Below, in pieces: positions 20,270-30,557 of a DNA stretch of 64,000 bases. The position numbers were made by a program, and so were the translations under genes. How positions within the stretch are numbered: position 1 is the stretch's first letter; the number at the start of each line of letters is the position of its first letter. The notes under the pieces were generated by a model, which searched no databases, was not told the origin of the DNA, and saw only the letters and a program-made list of their open reading frames with translations. Where the stretch lies: contig NW_026570263.1 of assembly GCF_019649055.1 (NCBI RefSeq), positions 310,001-374,000 of the forward strand, in the 5' to 3' direction. The stretch is from Paramacrobiotus metropolitanus (taxonomy: Eukaryota > Tardigrada > Eutardigrada > Parachela > Macrobiotidae).

Positions 20270-20690
20270 ACGTGGCTTCGTGCAGCAATTTTTGCACCGT
20301 AGCAGCCATTGCTTTTTGCTGAACTAGACTTACTTCTTGGAAGCTGCCGCATACACGTATGTGCTTGACTGTAATTCATCATCAACATAGATTCGAATTA
20401 CTTCCGCATCAGAATTAGCGACATCCGGTAGTCAGCGAGAATAATATGAGTAGATGCGCATATTATGCGGATCTACTCATGTTAATCTCGGATCGACGCC
20501 GCGTGTAGTGATGGTGCACGGAAACGGTTTATCGTGGCTTCGTGTCAGCAGCTTTTGCACGGTAGCAGCCAGTTCTGTTTAATAAACTGGTCTTACTTCT
20601 TTAGAGCTGCCGCATACGCGAATGTGCTAAGGTATCGTGATTCATCATCAACATGATTTCGTCTACTTCCGCATTGGAAAGAGCGATATC
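20270..20690. repeat. Diverged tandem duplication, unit ~255 bp
   Basis: 20270-20428 and 20529-20690 share CGTGGCTTCGTG, TTTTGCAC, GTAGCAGCCA, CTTACTTCTT, GAGCTGCCGCATAC (with one change), ATTCATCATCAACAT and TACTTCCGCAT in the same order. Between them lies an imperfect palindrome (20436-20490). No coding potential is seen. Confidence 0.6.
20436..20490. repeat. 55-bp imperfect palindrome with nested hairpin
   Basis: The arms 20436-20455 and 20471-20490 pair over 20 bp with two mismatches. The 15-nt centre is itself a small palindrome (CGCAT-ATT-ATGCG). Confidence 0.75.
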
Positions 20691-20820
20691 TGCGCGGCGC
20701 TTCCTAACGCTTCCTAATTCAGTAAACATATTTAGCCAACTCTAAGTATAACTTGACGTTTCTCTCAGTATAATTTGCGTTTGAGTTTGCTGCTTTTACA
20801 TACCAGATTTTGCACATGCA

Positions 20821-23083
20821 ATGTACCAGTTAAAAATGAGTTTTACGAACGATGGTTGTGCAAGCTTTAAAGCTCAGAAGAAAAGCTTTGCCAGTATTTT
20901 TTTGCTTTTGTTTGCAATGGGAACTCTGTCAAAATATGCTGCCCAAGCAGTACCGACAGTTATATCGTTTCCATCCGACGCAAATACCACGGCTACTAAC
21001 ACTTCCGCTCCGGGGTGCAGAAGTTACGTTTTGCCGAGCTGCAGTTCGCAGTGGAAGCAGTGCGCCTGCGGCAAACCAGTCTTCAATGTCGGCGCCATTC
21101 CGGACAACTGGGATTTCCTGATGGTTGGAGAACTTGACCCCGTTGGCGCTTGTGGTCCCAGCTGTCTGCTGAGCTCTTTTATCCCGGTACCGTATCGTCC
21201 CAACATTACCACCGTCTGGCTCTTTAATATCTGGGTGGCACCCGACGATCAGCCTTTTCCTCTTGACCGCTTCCTGCACAACGTAAAAGCCACCGTCACC
21301 GTTATGCGGCTTCTGGAGATCTATCTGCCCGTGTTGACCCGGGAAACCTTTGCGGGATTCCGGGTGCTGACTAACTTAGAACTGTTTCGCAACAGATTAT
21401 CGGCCATTGCTCTGGACGCTTTCGCGCCCTTCAGTCCGTTACACGGCCACGCGTTCTGGCCCAGCTTGCAAAGCATACTGATTGAAGGGAATTCCAGCTT
21501 GCAAAGCATACTGATTGAAGGGTCAACTTCGACTGGTCGGTTTTCCAACCGGTGGCGGCTAGCCTGATTGTGAGTATTTTGAGCGCAATCGCATTACTGT
21601 ACAGCAGTGGTGATGGTGAACGCTTGAGTATCACGGCGTTCATTTCCCATCCGGGGTTGTGGCCAGTCGCGCAAATGCGTTCCAGATTTCCTCGAAAATT
21701 CTCTCCTCTGTGGAGATGGTAGATTTTTTAAAAAAACCCAATGGTAGCAAGGTGAATGCTCGACTGCATCCACTCTGTACCTGACCAAAAGCGGCAAACG
21801 GTGACCCGACAATGGCTCATAACACTTTGTGTTACAGTAATTGCGTCAGCTGGGACTTAGGTGCCACTGTAAGCCGCATCATCGGTACGACGCACGTGCA
21901 ATAATTTCACGTGTGCCACAGCGTCCGTAATTTTGAAAGCAGAATTCGGTCTTTTGGTACGGTAGCACATCAGTTCGTCGACCTACAATTCGCTGACCGA
22001 CAGTTGCTGACCAACATATTGCTGACTTGCCCAAGTCGCTGACCGACGATTCGCTTTTCTGCTAAATTGTTGACCAACGTTTTATCGAACATTCTTGTTG
22101 ACCGACAACATGCTTTTCGGGTTTTGCTGGGCTGGTTTTTGAGTTTGCTTAACTTTTGTCGTCGTTCCTTAGGTTTTTTAGGCTTCTTATGGTTCTTGAG
22201 TTTTTTGGTTTTCTCATGTCAGGACGATGTCAGCAAGCTATCGGTGTTCACGTAAAGTTGTTCAGCGATTTGTCGTTTCAATAAACCGTCGGGGCATCGT
22301 TTCGTCGTTCAGCAAAAAGCTGCTAGCAAGTTGTCGGTCAGCAGGATAGTGGTTAGCGAATTGTCGGTGTGCCTTTTTGGTACAAACCAAACGACCCAAA
22401 CGTGTCTCAATTATTACTCTTCTATTTTACTTCGCCGTCTCTCAAAAAACCCGTGCAGCGACCATCGGGATATTTTTTAGTAGACTGATGCTAGTAGACT
22501 GCTGAAAATGTACAAAATGCAAATGTAACCAGTTTTTGTCGTGCAGGAGATTGATCTGCGGATGAACGGCATCGAGGACATCTACTTGAGTCAGCCTTAC
22601 ACTCTGCCGTTTGTCATACGGGTCGACCTATCCGGGAACAGCCTGTCGCACTTCGACAACACCTTCCTGGACAGTCTGTCCACCGCCGAAGTGAGACCGT
22701 ACCTGCAGATCAAGTTGAATCCGCTGTGTTTAAGCGATGCACTGTGCAGCAACTGTCCGCTGCTGAGCAATCTCTGGCGCTGGCTGCAAAAGGCACCGCG
22801 TCGCTACATGCAGGATAGCCACTGCTGCCGGCGGACCGACATGCTGACCTGTGGCAATTACACCATCGACCGGCAGCAAGTAAATTATGTATCAAGATTT
22901 TCGCTGCCGCGCGACAAGAGACACGGACAAAGCTGGGGTGGAGACTCCGTACTGGCCATAGCGGCGCGTGCACGCCACCTGAACGCAACGGCCAACGGCG
23001 GCACCATGCTGCCATCGTCACAAGAAGCCTATCTTCTCAAGATGGCCGAAGGCTTTTATAGACATCTGCATTTGACAAACTGA
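20821..23083 (+). pseudogene. LRR-4: divergent plus-strand LRR-family gene, frame broken
   Basis: This is the only family member on the plus strand. The first exon (20821 or the ATG at 20836, to 21569, GTGAGT donor) has a long signal-like segment (FASIFLLLFAMG), a Cys-rich N-cap (CRSYVLPSCSSQWKQCAC), and LRRs (LDRFLHNVKATVTVMRLL, LTNLELFRNRLSAIALDAF). Near its end a 33-bp unit is tandemly repeated (SLQSILIEG twice). The expected ending, FDWSVFQPVAASL, is then read only in the next frame, a one-base shift. The second exon (22547-23083, GCAG acceptor) continues with LRRs (IRVDLSGNSLSHFDNTFLDSL) and a C-cap (NPLCLSDALCSNCP). It lacks an obvious hydrophobic tail. With one extra base the first exon would end in phase 0, as in the family. 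Likely a recent pseudogene, or an active gene with an error here. Confidence 0.65.
21965..22380 (+). repeat. Degenerate intronic repeat, GCTGACC/TTGTCGG motif
   Basis: Within the LRR-4 intron, variants of TTGCTGACCGACA and TTGTCGGTCAGC recur more than ten times around a T-rich core with repeats of CTTAGGTTTTTTAGG. Similar sequence lies in the corresponding intron of LRR-6 (31078-31400), and the T-rich part matches the minisatellite in the LRR-7 intron. Confidence 0.6.
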
Positions 23084-23544
23084 CACGTGGAAGCGTAATA
23101 GCAGAAAACATTAGAATAGAAGGAACAGTAACTGATTTGTTCAAGTGTTTGTTGGAAGTGCGTGCTGAAATTGGCAATGTGACTGCGAAAACATATCATG
23201 AACTGAACGGTACCATTACGCAGTCAAAACTGTATTTGTCTTTTAAAGTTGTGCTCGTTTTTTTTGCCATAGACGCCAGGAGCATATCCTATACACAACA
23301 GCGCACCTCACTTGAAAAAGCATTCATTTAAATAAATAATTTAATGCACCTCATTTAAATACATATTGGAAAAGCCAAGGCAGAGGTGTACGACTCACAA
23401 CATGCATTTCCTGATAAAGCTCTGAAGCTCTTTGCTACTGATGGACTCTAGAACTAGAAGCAACGGCAAAGATCTGCATGTTACGTTTAATTGCCATAAT
23501 AAATGCTCCAGTTATCAAACCACACGCCACGGAAACTACTCGTA

Positions 23545-23637
23545 CCCTGAGTGTTCTCGCCATCGGCGCGAACACTGACCAATCCAAGTCATTGAAATTG
23601 CTACCAGAAAAACCGATTTCAACCAGTTCTTCTGGGG
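23545..23637 (-). pseudogene. LRR-5: relic of an LRR exon
   Basis: In one frame the sequence reads ELVEIGFSGSN then FNDLDWSVFAPMARTL, followed directly by GTACGA. This corresponds to the end of the family LRR exon (xVDLSGNxIESIDWAVFQPxxxxL) and its donor. Upstream, the frame is broken by stops, and no cap exon is seen downstream. It is a short, decayed scrap. Confidence 0.5.
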
Positions 23638-24564
23638 GCGTGTGATGCTCGTATTACGGAATACCCGCTCAACACGGCCACCATGTTTACTTTGTTCTTT
23701 TAGTTTCGCTTGTACGGCGTTTGGACGGTGTAAGTGACAAATAACCAAACGCATATGTTCCTGTGACATGTCGAATGGTTTCTCGATGAAAATCTTGTGG
23801 TGCAAAGGCTCTGCAGTGCACTCTGGTGGTGCAATCTGGCGCGCAGGCTTATGCGGCAATAGCTAGTGCCTATACAAACGCCCGCGCGATTTGAAATGCC
23901 TAATTAATATGGACAAATTTATTTTGAACCCACGCAACTAGGCATGTTGCTGAGCGTTTACATGTAAAGAACTGTACCGAAATGCCGGGCACAGTTATTA
24001 GTGCAAATAAAAAGTTCTGCAGCTAAATCGTTGACATTATAATATATTTATGCAAGTATGCAGGTATGTTGTACGAAAGGGCGTGCACATTTACATTCTT
24101 TCTGGGTTCGAACTTATCAAAAAACTGCGAAAATGCCAAGCCGAAAACGGCAGTAGAAAAGAAAGTCAATCATACTGCCGGTGTGACAGACACCGTGTGG
24201 ATTGCAAATTGTTGTGGGCAGAGGAGAGATGATGGCGTAAACAATGTCAATATGATTTATCTTCATGCCACAGCGAGTTTTCATTATTTAAGCGATGATG
24301 CTACCGTAATATTAAAGCTGTTATCTGATATCATATGCATTCGCAAACTAGCGTAATTTTTAGCACAACGACCAACTATTCGGCCCTCTCATTGCCGCCT
24401 TATTAAGAAAAAAACACATAAGCAGAGCATAACGGCTATGAAGAAACTGCGAGATGAGTGTTCAGTAGTCCACCCACTGAAATGGCACCATATGGTGGCG
24501 GGAATGCAAAGCGGGTGACCTTTACCAGGTGGTCGGCGCGTTACGATGGCTATGGTTGTCTGCG
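23638..24564. other. Intergenic, no gene seen
   Basis: AT-rich DNA between the LRR-5 relic and the protease gene. Short ORFs here lack domains and splice context. Confidence 0.5.
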
Positions 24565-26282
24565 TTAACACTGGTAGCGAGAGCGCATCTTTTGGACATC
24601 CCCTTTGGACAGTTTGGGGTTTCTTTTAGACGGCCCAATATTTTCAGACTCCGCCCCGTTGGGGAGGACAATTGTATGCAGAATCTGATGTGGGTAAACA
24701 GGGGATTCTTTGCCGTAGTCGTCATATCCTGGATGCATTACGCTTTCGATATCGTAGTCGAAGTGCATATCCTGATCGAAGTACTGTTCCGGGTATTGTT
24801 GATTTTTCTCCAGGTAGCCCACCAAGTTAGCTATCGAGAAACCAATGCTGTACAGTATTTCGGCATAATATATCGTATTGATAAACGAGCTGACACTTAC
24901 GGCAAAAGATGTTATCGGGTCGCGTCTGGATGTGTTTGTCTCGGTCTTCACGGGTGTGCTCATGTCGAGCATCGAAAACGGCATGAAGAAGTTCATGTAA
25001 AAAGACCGTAACCACCATCGAGTCTGGCAGTTCGTAACCGGGTTTGTCGAAGGCAGCCGTGTTAATTTGAATTGCATTTTCAGTATCATTGGAATAGCCT
25101 AGAGCCTCACTGCATGAGGCGCTGAAAGCGTGTAGCCAGTGTGTCAGAGTCAATGCTTTTAGAAAATATAACCAACGCCGGAGCAACTTACCCTACAGTA
25201 TGCCAGCGTAGCACGAGAAGACCTGGCACTGGTCCGTAAAAATGTGGATGGCGAGTGCACGGGCAGGACCGCTGTTGCTGGACACTTCATTCATTGTCCA
25301 TCCCCTACAGTCATGCATGGCCTGATTGATCATACCAATTGCTTTCCGGGCGCTGCGGAGGAAACGGTCGTTTTGTGGTCCGGGATTCCACACACTCAAG
25401 TGATAGTTAATGGTTCTCGTTGGCCAGACCTTGGGCTCCCAATGGTCATTCGTCCAAGGTCTATCGGCACAACGCGGACGCCGCGCGTTCCAGACGCACT
25501 GCTGTGGAGCAGCGGAGCCGCCGTTGAATGAAATCATCGCCATGGGGTTTATCCAGTTTGATGGAGGCATTCCAAACCGCCTACCAAAGGCCCTAACTAA
25601 GCCCCAGTACGCATCACCCATGGTTTGCCCTGATAAAAGAAATACAGTCACGTGAGTTTGCAATAACCAAACCCATGACCTGATAGCAGCCTAACAGCAT
25701 ACATGTTGTCGACTACCGGTAATCAGCAAAAAGCCACACTTTTTCCCTGTTAATGTTTTCTGCGTAACCGTCGAGAAATATTAGTAAAGTTAAATGACGA
25801 AATATTTCCACACTTCATATCTCTATATTATACTTGTTCCTTATTTCATAACCAGCTCCTGCAACGGCAGACAAAACGAATTTCTGCTTAGAATATTTTA
25901 AAATATCAGATTTAAGACTTTTATAATCGCAAGCAAACAGCATATTTTTTTAGCGAAACATACCGTAATCAACCGAGCGGTTTTCCCTAGAATTCGAAGA
26001 ACATCCAACGCCCGACTCGGGATTGCATAGAACGCTGTTGCTGGCAGTGCCCGGATGCTTGCTTGTGGTTTTTAAACCTCTTGGTGGTTTCGTGGTGATG
26101 TGAGTCGTCCGCTTGGTTGTGGTATGGCCGTACGCAGGTGACGTACGGATACAAAATCCGTGCACGGTATCGGTATTACTGCAGTAGGATCCGCCGCAGC
26201 AGGGGATATCATCGGCTCAACCCTCCATCGGGTACCGACATAACGCCAGTATAGCCTGCAACATTACGACAATGAGCAACAT
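24565..26282 (-). CDS. Astacin-like zinc metalloprotease, atypical motif
   Basis: The family is M12A astacins. Exons by splice sites and phase: 26282-25964 (signal peptide MLLIVVMLQAILAL, then a Cys knot CCGGSYC and a Thr-rich linker); 25629-25192 (start of the catalytic domain, KVWPTRTINYHLS); a third exon ending at 24901 with FLHELLHAVFDARHEHTREDRD; and 24830-24565, with the Met-turn ESVMHPGY and the family ending LSKGDVQKMRSRYQC. The GTAAGT at 24900 and the TAG acceptor at 24831 join in phase. Oddities: the zinc motif has one residue too many and lacks its Gly (HELLHAVFDARH instead of HExxHxxGxxH). A TGA interrupts exon 1 after MEG and a TAG lies one base before the exon 2 donor. The start of exon 3 is uncertain. 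It is either a pseudogene or mis-sequenced; the domain assignment itself is firm. Confidence 0.7.
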
Positions 26283-28760
26283 GACCTTTGGTGTTATGCA
26301 GGCTAACCGAAAACGGCCATAGTACATATTCGAATTCTTACCGGTAACATACTGGCAGCCCAGGCTGCCCCGATTATGACGAGACGCATAACTGATGAAG
26401 CGCGGTGATCGCTTGTTAAAACGTTGGAAAGTCTAAACCAATCTTGCTAACCTAAACGTTACAGGAGTGATATGGTGAAACAATAAAACCGAATCTTCTT
26501 TTATACACAGTTGTATGGAGTGAGGAGTGGTGTAAGGTGCTTACCCATGCAAAAATATACAGAAAGGTGATTTTCATGCGGGGAAACGGTTGCCTGGATC
26601 ACTTGAAAGTCCCTGTGTGAAGAGGATACGGGTGCCGACATTAGCTGCGAACGACAAGGCTGCACTTATGAGACATCGAATATTCCGACTTTGTTGCTGA
26701 CTGCTGCAGAATGGCCACTGTCTCCGCCACCGACTGTACAGAGAAACACTTCTCGGCAAGCGCTTCCGATCGCTCAGACAGGATGCAATTTTGCAGGCTG
26801 AAGCAAGTTTTCCAGAAGCTGCATACCTCGACGCGGGTTGTTGCTGGAATCCAAGCCGTTGCTGCGCAAATCACGATCATAGATGGCAAAAACACTTCAA
26901 ACTCGTGAATCGGAAATCGCTGAACACGCTTCGGTGATTGGGCATCTAGGAAAGGCGCATGCATGATTTCCGGCACGGCGAAATGCAGCCCCGGCGAAAT
27001 GCAGCTTGCCAGTTGCCACGCGTTGGCTGCATGATGCGGGACGGAGAACTTTACTTCTTTGGTTATCATTTATTTCACAGACAGCGTTTCACAGACAGCG
27101 GTTGTCATATATGGTGAGGTTGCGACCACTGTCGCGTTCCCGCACTGCAAACAGAATGACCCATGTGTCGGCCATATCCTATCTAAAACGCTCTGTTTTT
27201 GTGCGACTTCCATTACCTTTCGTGCTTCTATTGTAAGAGCTTTCGAGCGGCACATGGGATATTTAACTGGTAGTAATATTTAACTCGCCCGCAACCTTTC
27301 ATTTCATATTTTAATTCGCAGCACAGTATTTAAGGATCATAGCCAGCCTTTCTGTAAGTATCTGGGTGACATAAATAAGTGTCCTGGAATGCCTCTTTCA
27401 ATCTTTTTGTTGATACTTGTGTTATGTGCTGTAGTTTCTCAGCTGGGAACACTGTTTGCATTTTTTTATTCTGCATCTTTGTGTTTTCGCTCCTTTGTCC
27501 TTACTTTTCGAAATTCTTCGCAGTGATATGTGCCATAAGGTGGTCAACTGCATAAAGTACACCGTTATGTTGCACCAAGACAGTATTCATTACAGTACAC
27601 AGGACAGGACAGTATTTATTACAGTTCTTACACCAAGGCAGTATTTATTTATGAGCTTTCGAGATTTGTTGTAAGTTATCGCAGTTGCCAAAAAGTTGTC
27701 CCAGTCCGCAAGATAGAAATGCATTCTTATCTGATGTCCCACCAAATGTATCGGTTGGAGCGGGATGACCTTTTATTGTTGTGGCTCTCCTGTTAATTAG
27801 CCTATCCTACGCGCAGCTTGCTTGGGCAGGTTATTGGAGATACTGTTGTCCAGTCGTCAACTACAGTAATTTTAGTATAGTCCTTCTTTCTGCGCCTGCA
27901 ACAGTTGCTTACGAAACATTCTGCCCATTTTTTGGTATACTTAAAATTAAATTGTTTTTGCGTTCGTGCCGTAATAATAATAACATGAAATAGTAACGCC
28001 TTTGGCTGCTTCCTACCAGAATATTGTTGTTCTGTGCTTTTCCGGACCACGGGATTATTGTATTAGTCAAATTGTTTCAGAGCCAGATGAAAATATACCA
28101 TAAATATTACGAGCGAACTGCGGAATGTAATGCAGAATGCTTGCAAATCGGCGAGCGTGCTGTTAAAACATGTCACATCAGTAAATCTTCGTATTCTCTC
28201 TGGGCATCATCCGAAATTTTTCCAGTCCGATAAAACCTTTTTGTATAAAGCGTTTGGCAACTGGGCGATCAATTCGATCAGATCAGCTTGCACTATCAAT
28301 ACTTGTACAGCTGTGTCTCACAATCATCGGATCTCGTGAACCGCATGCAATGTTGCACATAATCGGCGACGAAGTAACCGACGACAAATTTACCACTGTT
28401 TTCTTCTTTAACTTTCGAAAAACGAAACGAGATGTATGGTGCACATGTTACGGAATTCGTCTCTGATTTACAGCTTCTTGAAATAAAACAGCCAACCCTA
28501 TAATATTTTGCTTAACGCACAACGATACTTTGTGGAGCTTTGTTCTTTTACATCCAGGATGTAGAACACCCAGCACATGTTTTCGAAAATGCCACAGTTT
28601 ACAGGATTAATTTTATGATGAAATCATGGGCGCATTACCACATTAACGACTGGACAATACCACAGTATATATGTATGTCGCCCAGTCAATTTCCCATAAA
28701 CTGGGCGGTCATAGGAATCGACTTTCATTTCCTAGCGATCACAATTACCGTAATTATCAA
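26283..28760. other. Large intergenic region, one weak ORF
   Basis: No gene is convincing. A minus-strand ORF at 26641-27069 has an internal ATG followed by a signal-like MIVICAATAWIPATT and five cysteines, which would fit a small secreted protein, but nothing confirms it. At 27570-27650 a short imperfect tandem repeat contains CAGTATTTATTACAGT. Confidence 0.4.
26641..26890 (-). CDS. Doubtful small secreted-protein ORF
   Basis: From an internal ATG near 26890 about 80 codons are open. They start MIVICAATAWIPATT, plausibly a signal peptide, and contain cysteines spaced through the rest (VEVCSFWKTCFSLQNC). No family is recognised, no splice sites are required, and there is no second copy in the window for comparison. 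It may be noise. Confidence 0.2.
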
Positions 28761-28763
28761 ATT

Positions 28764-29278
28764 TGTGGCACCCCCCGCAATAAGCGCATCTCACCAAAAA
28801 TGTTCGAAAAATAACGGCACCCCCCGAAATTACGGCACCGGGTGCCGTTATTAAATGCTAAGCCAAATAAACCGATAATTATACTTCTACCGCAAACCGC
28901 GTTTTAAAACATACGATTTAATCATACAGCTGAACAGGGATCGCGAAGCCTAAGTCAATAAACAGAAATAAAAATGTGGCAAATGGCAAGCAATTGCGTA
29001 CAGTACAGTCTGTACCGATTTGTACCGAGATGCTGCATGGAAGCTGTGCTAACTGGCAACTGCATACTGTACTTTTATAGCAAGCTTCCTCCATACACCC
29101 GGTAACTGCTGCGCTCAGTTTCAGCATAACAGGATGGGTTTTTGTTTCGAAAATGATGGTCCCCTCAAAGCTTTGTTGTTCGAAAAATAAGAGCCCCCTC
29201 TGAAATTTATTGTTTGAAAAATAAGAGAACCCCCCGAAATAACCGCACCTCCCCGAAATAAGCGCACCTGCTCCATGG
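28764..29278. repeat. Clustered CCCCCCGAAATAAnnGCAC repeat units
   Basis: Units such as GGCACCCCCCG-AATAAGCGCA occur at 28764-28860 and again at 29150-29278, separated by about 290 bp of unrelated DNA. The first cluster ends in the palindrome ACGGCACCGGGTGCCGT. They are degenerate short tandem repeats with a period near 17-20 bp. Confidence 0.55.
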
Positions 29279-30557
29279 TATTCGAACTGTTTGCGCCCAG
29301 TACGGCAAATTCGATAATTACAGTATTTCTACACGGATCGTATTCTTTTTTAACCTCATGCCGACAACGTAATAGTCACCGGTGCAACTGTATGGTTGTT
29401 AATATTTTTATCGATAAACAGTCTGCAGGGTTTCGTAGTGTGTCTGGCTTAAACCGGTTTCCAGTTGAGCCCGCCAAGTGGATAGTGGCGGACTGGCGGT
29501 GCAGCGCTCCGCTAATACATCTAACCCGAAATCGTCTCTCGAATACTGCTGATGCAGATAATTTCCCCCATAAAGCAAAGCCCAGTTCCCCGGAAACCCT
29601 TCTGATCAGGCTGACGAGTGTTTTTCCGGCTCATCTTAATGCTTGCTGCAATTTTCCAATGGAATATAACGGAGCGGTGCAATTTCGTGTCCTGTACTGT
29701 AGCGGCTCGATCACGTGGCACCACAGAGTTTGTCTACGAAAACAACAGGAGGACAACACACATGCAGCGAGTCCATGCTCATGCGCACGCAAGCACGAGC
29801 AGTGCACGCTTTGCAAGTGCTGATTTCCCGTACAGAATCTCCGTGGTGCCCTTGATCGAGCCACTACCGTACGTACGTTCCTACGCTCAGATCCCTAAGA
29901 AGTCAGAAATCGCATCGAAAAATTGACGTGGTGGTATTAAACTTTGTTCCCAGTTTTCACTACTTAAAGTTTACCAAGAGCAATGTGTACGAAGTGGTAT
30001 TTATTGCCGCCGGCTGTTTGGTGAGTTTACCGGTCAGCAAAGGTCATGCATACTTCTAGCACTACTCACTCGCGTACGATTCACGAAGTACAGTCCGTCA
30101 ATCCGCTTCTGTGCGAAATCGCAGCCCGAAGTTATGCCGAAGCCATTTCCTCGACCAACAGTTTACTTGACGTTCCAGTTTAAGGTTTATTACAGTGCGA
30201 GTATTTGTTTTTTATTGTGGTGTGGGTAGCTCTTCCTGGTTAACAGAATGCCGCCAGCAAATCGTTGGTGTTCAGTAGATAGTCAACTGACAGAATTTGC
30301 ACTTTATTCTCGTAAACACATTTCGACGCGATGTAACTGGCGCAAGACCGCTTGTCACAAAGGTCTTTAACGGTGGGGAATACGAGTACTGATAGCTGAA
30401 GCTTGAACGCTTTTTTGCAAAGAGAAAGCTGTTCCTTTACAAGTGTGTATAACGCTAATGATTTATACTTTTATTATATGTATAATGTAGCTACGTAAGT
30501 AACTGATTATCAGATCAGCCCCGATTTTTAAGAGCGAAGCAACCCGTCTTCCTATGG
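29279..30557. other. Intergenic, no gene seen
   Basis: Open frames such as 29275-29823 have no domain, signal peptide or supporting splice sites. I see no structured repeat. Confidence 0.45.

Noticed and set aside
24095-24120. tRNA B-box-like GGGTTCGAAC
   Set aside because: No A box or cloverleaf could be folded at a suitable distance.
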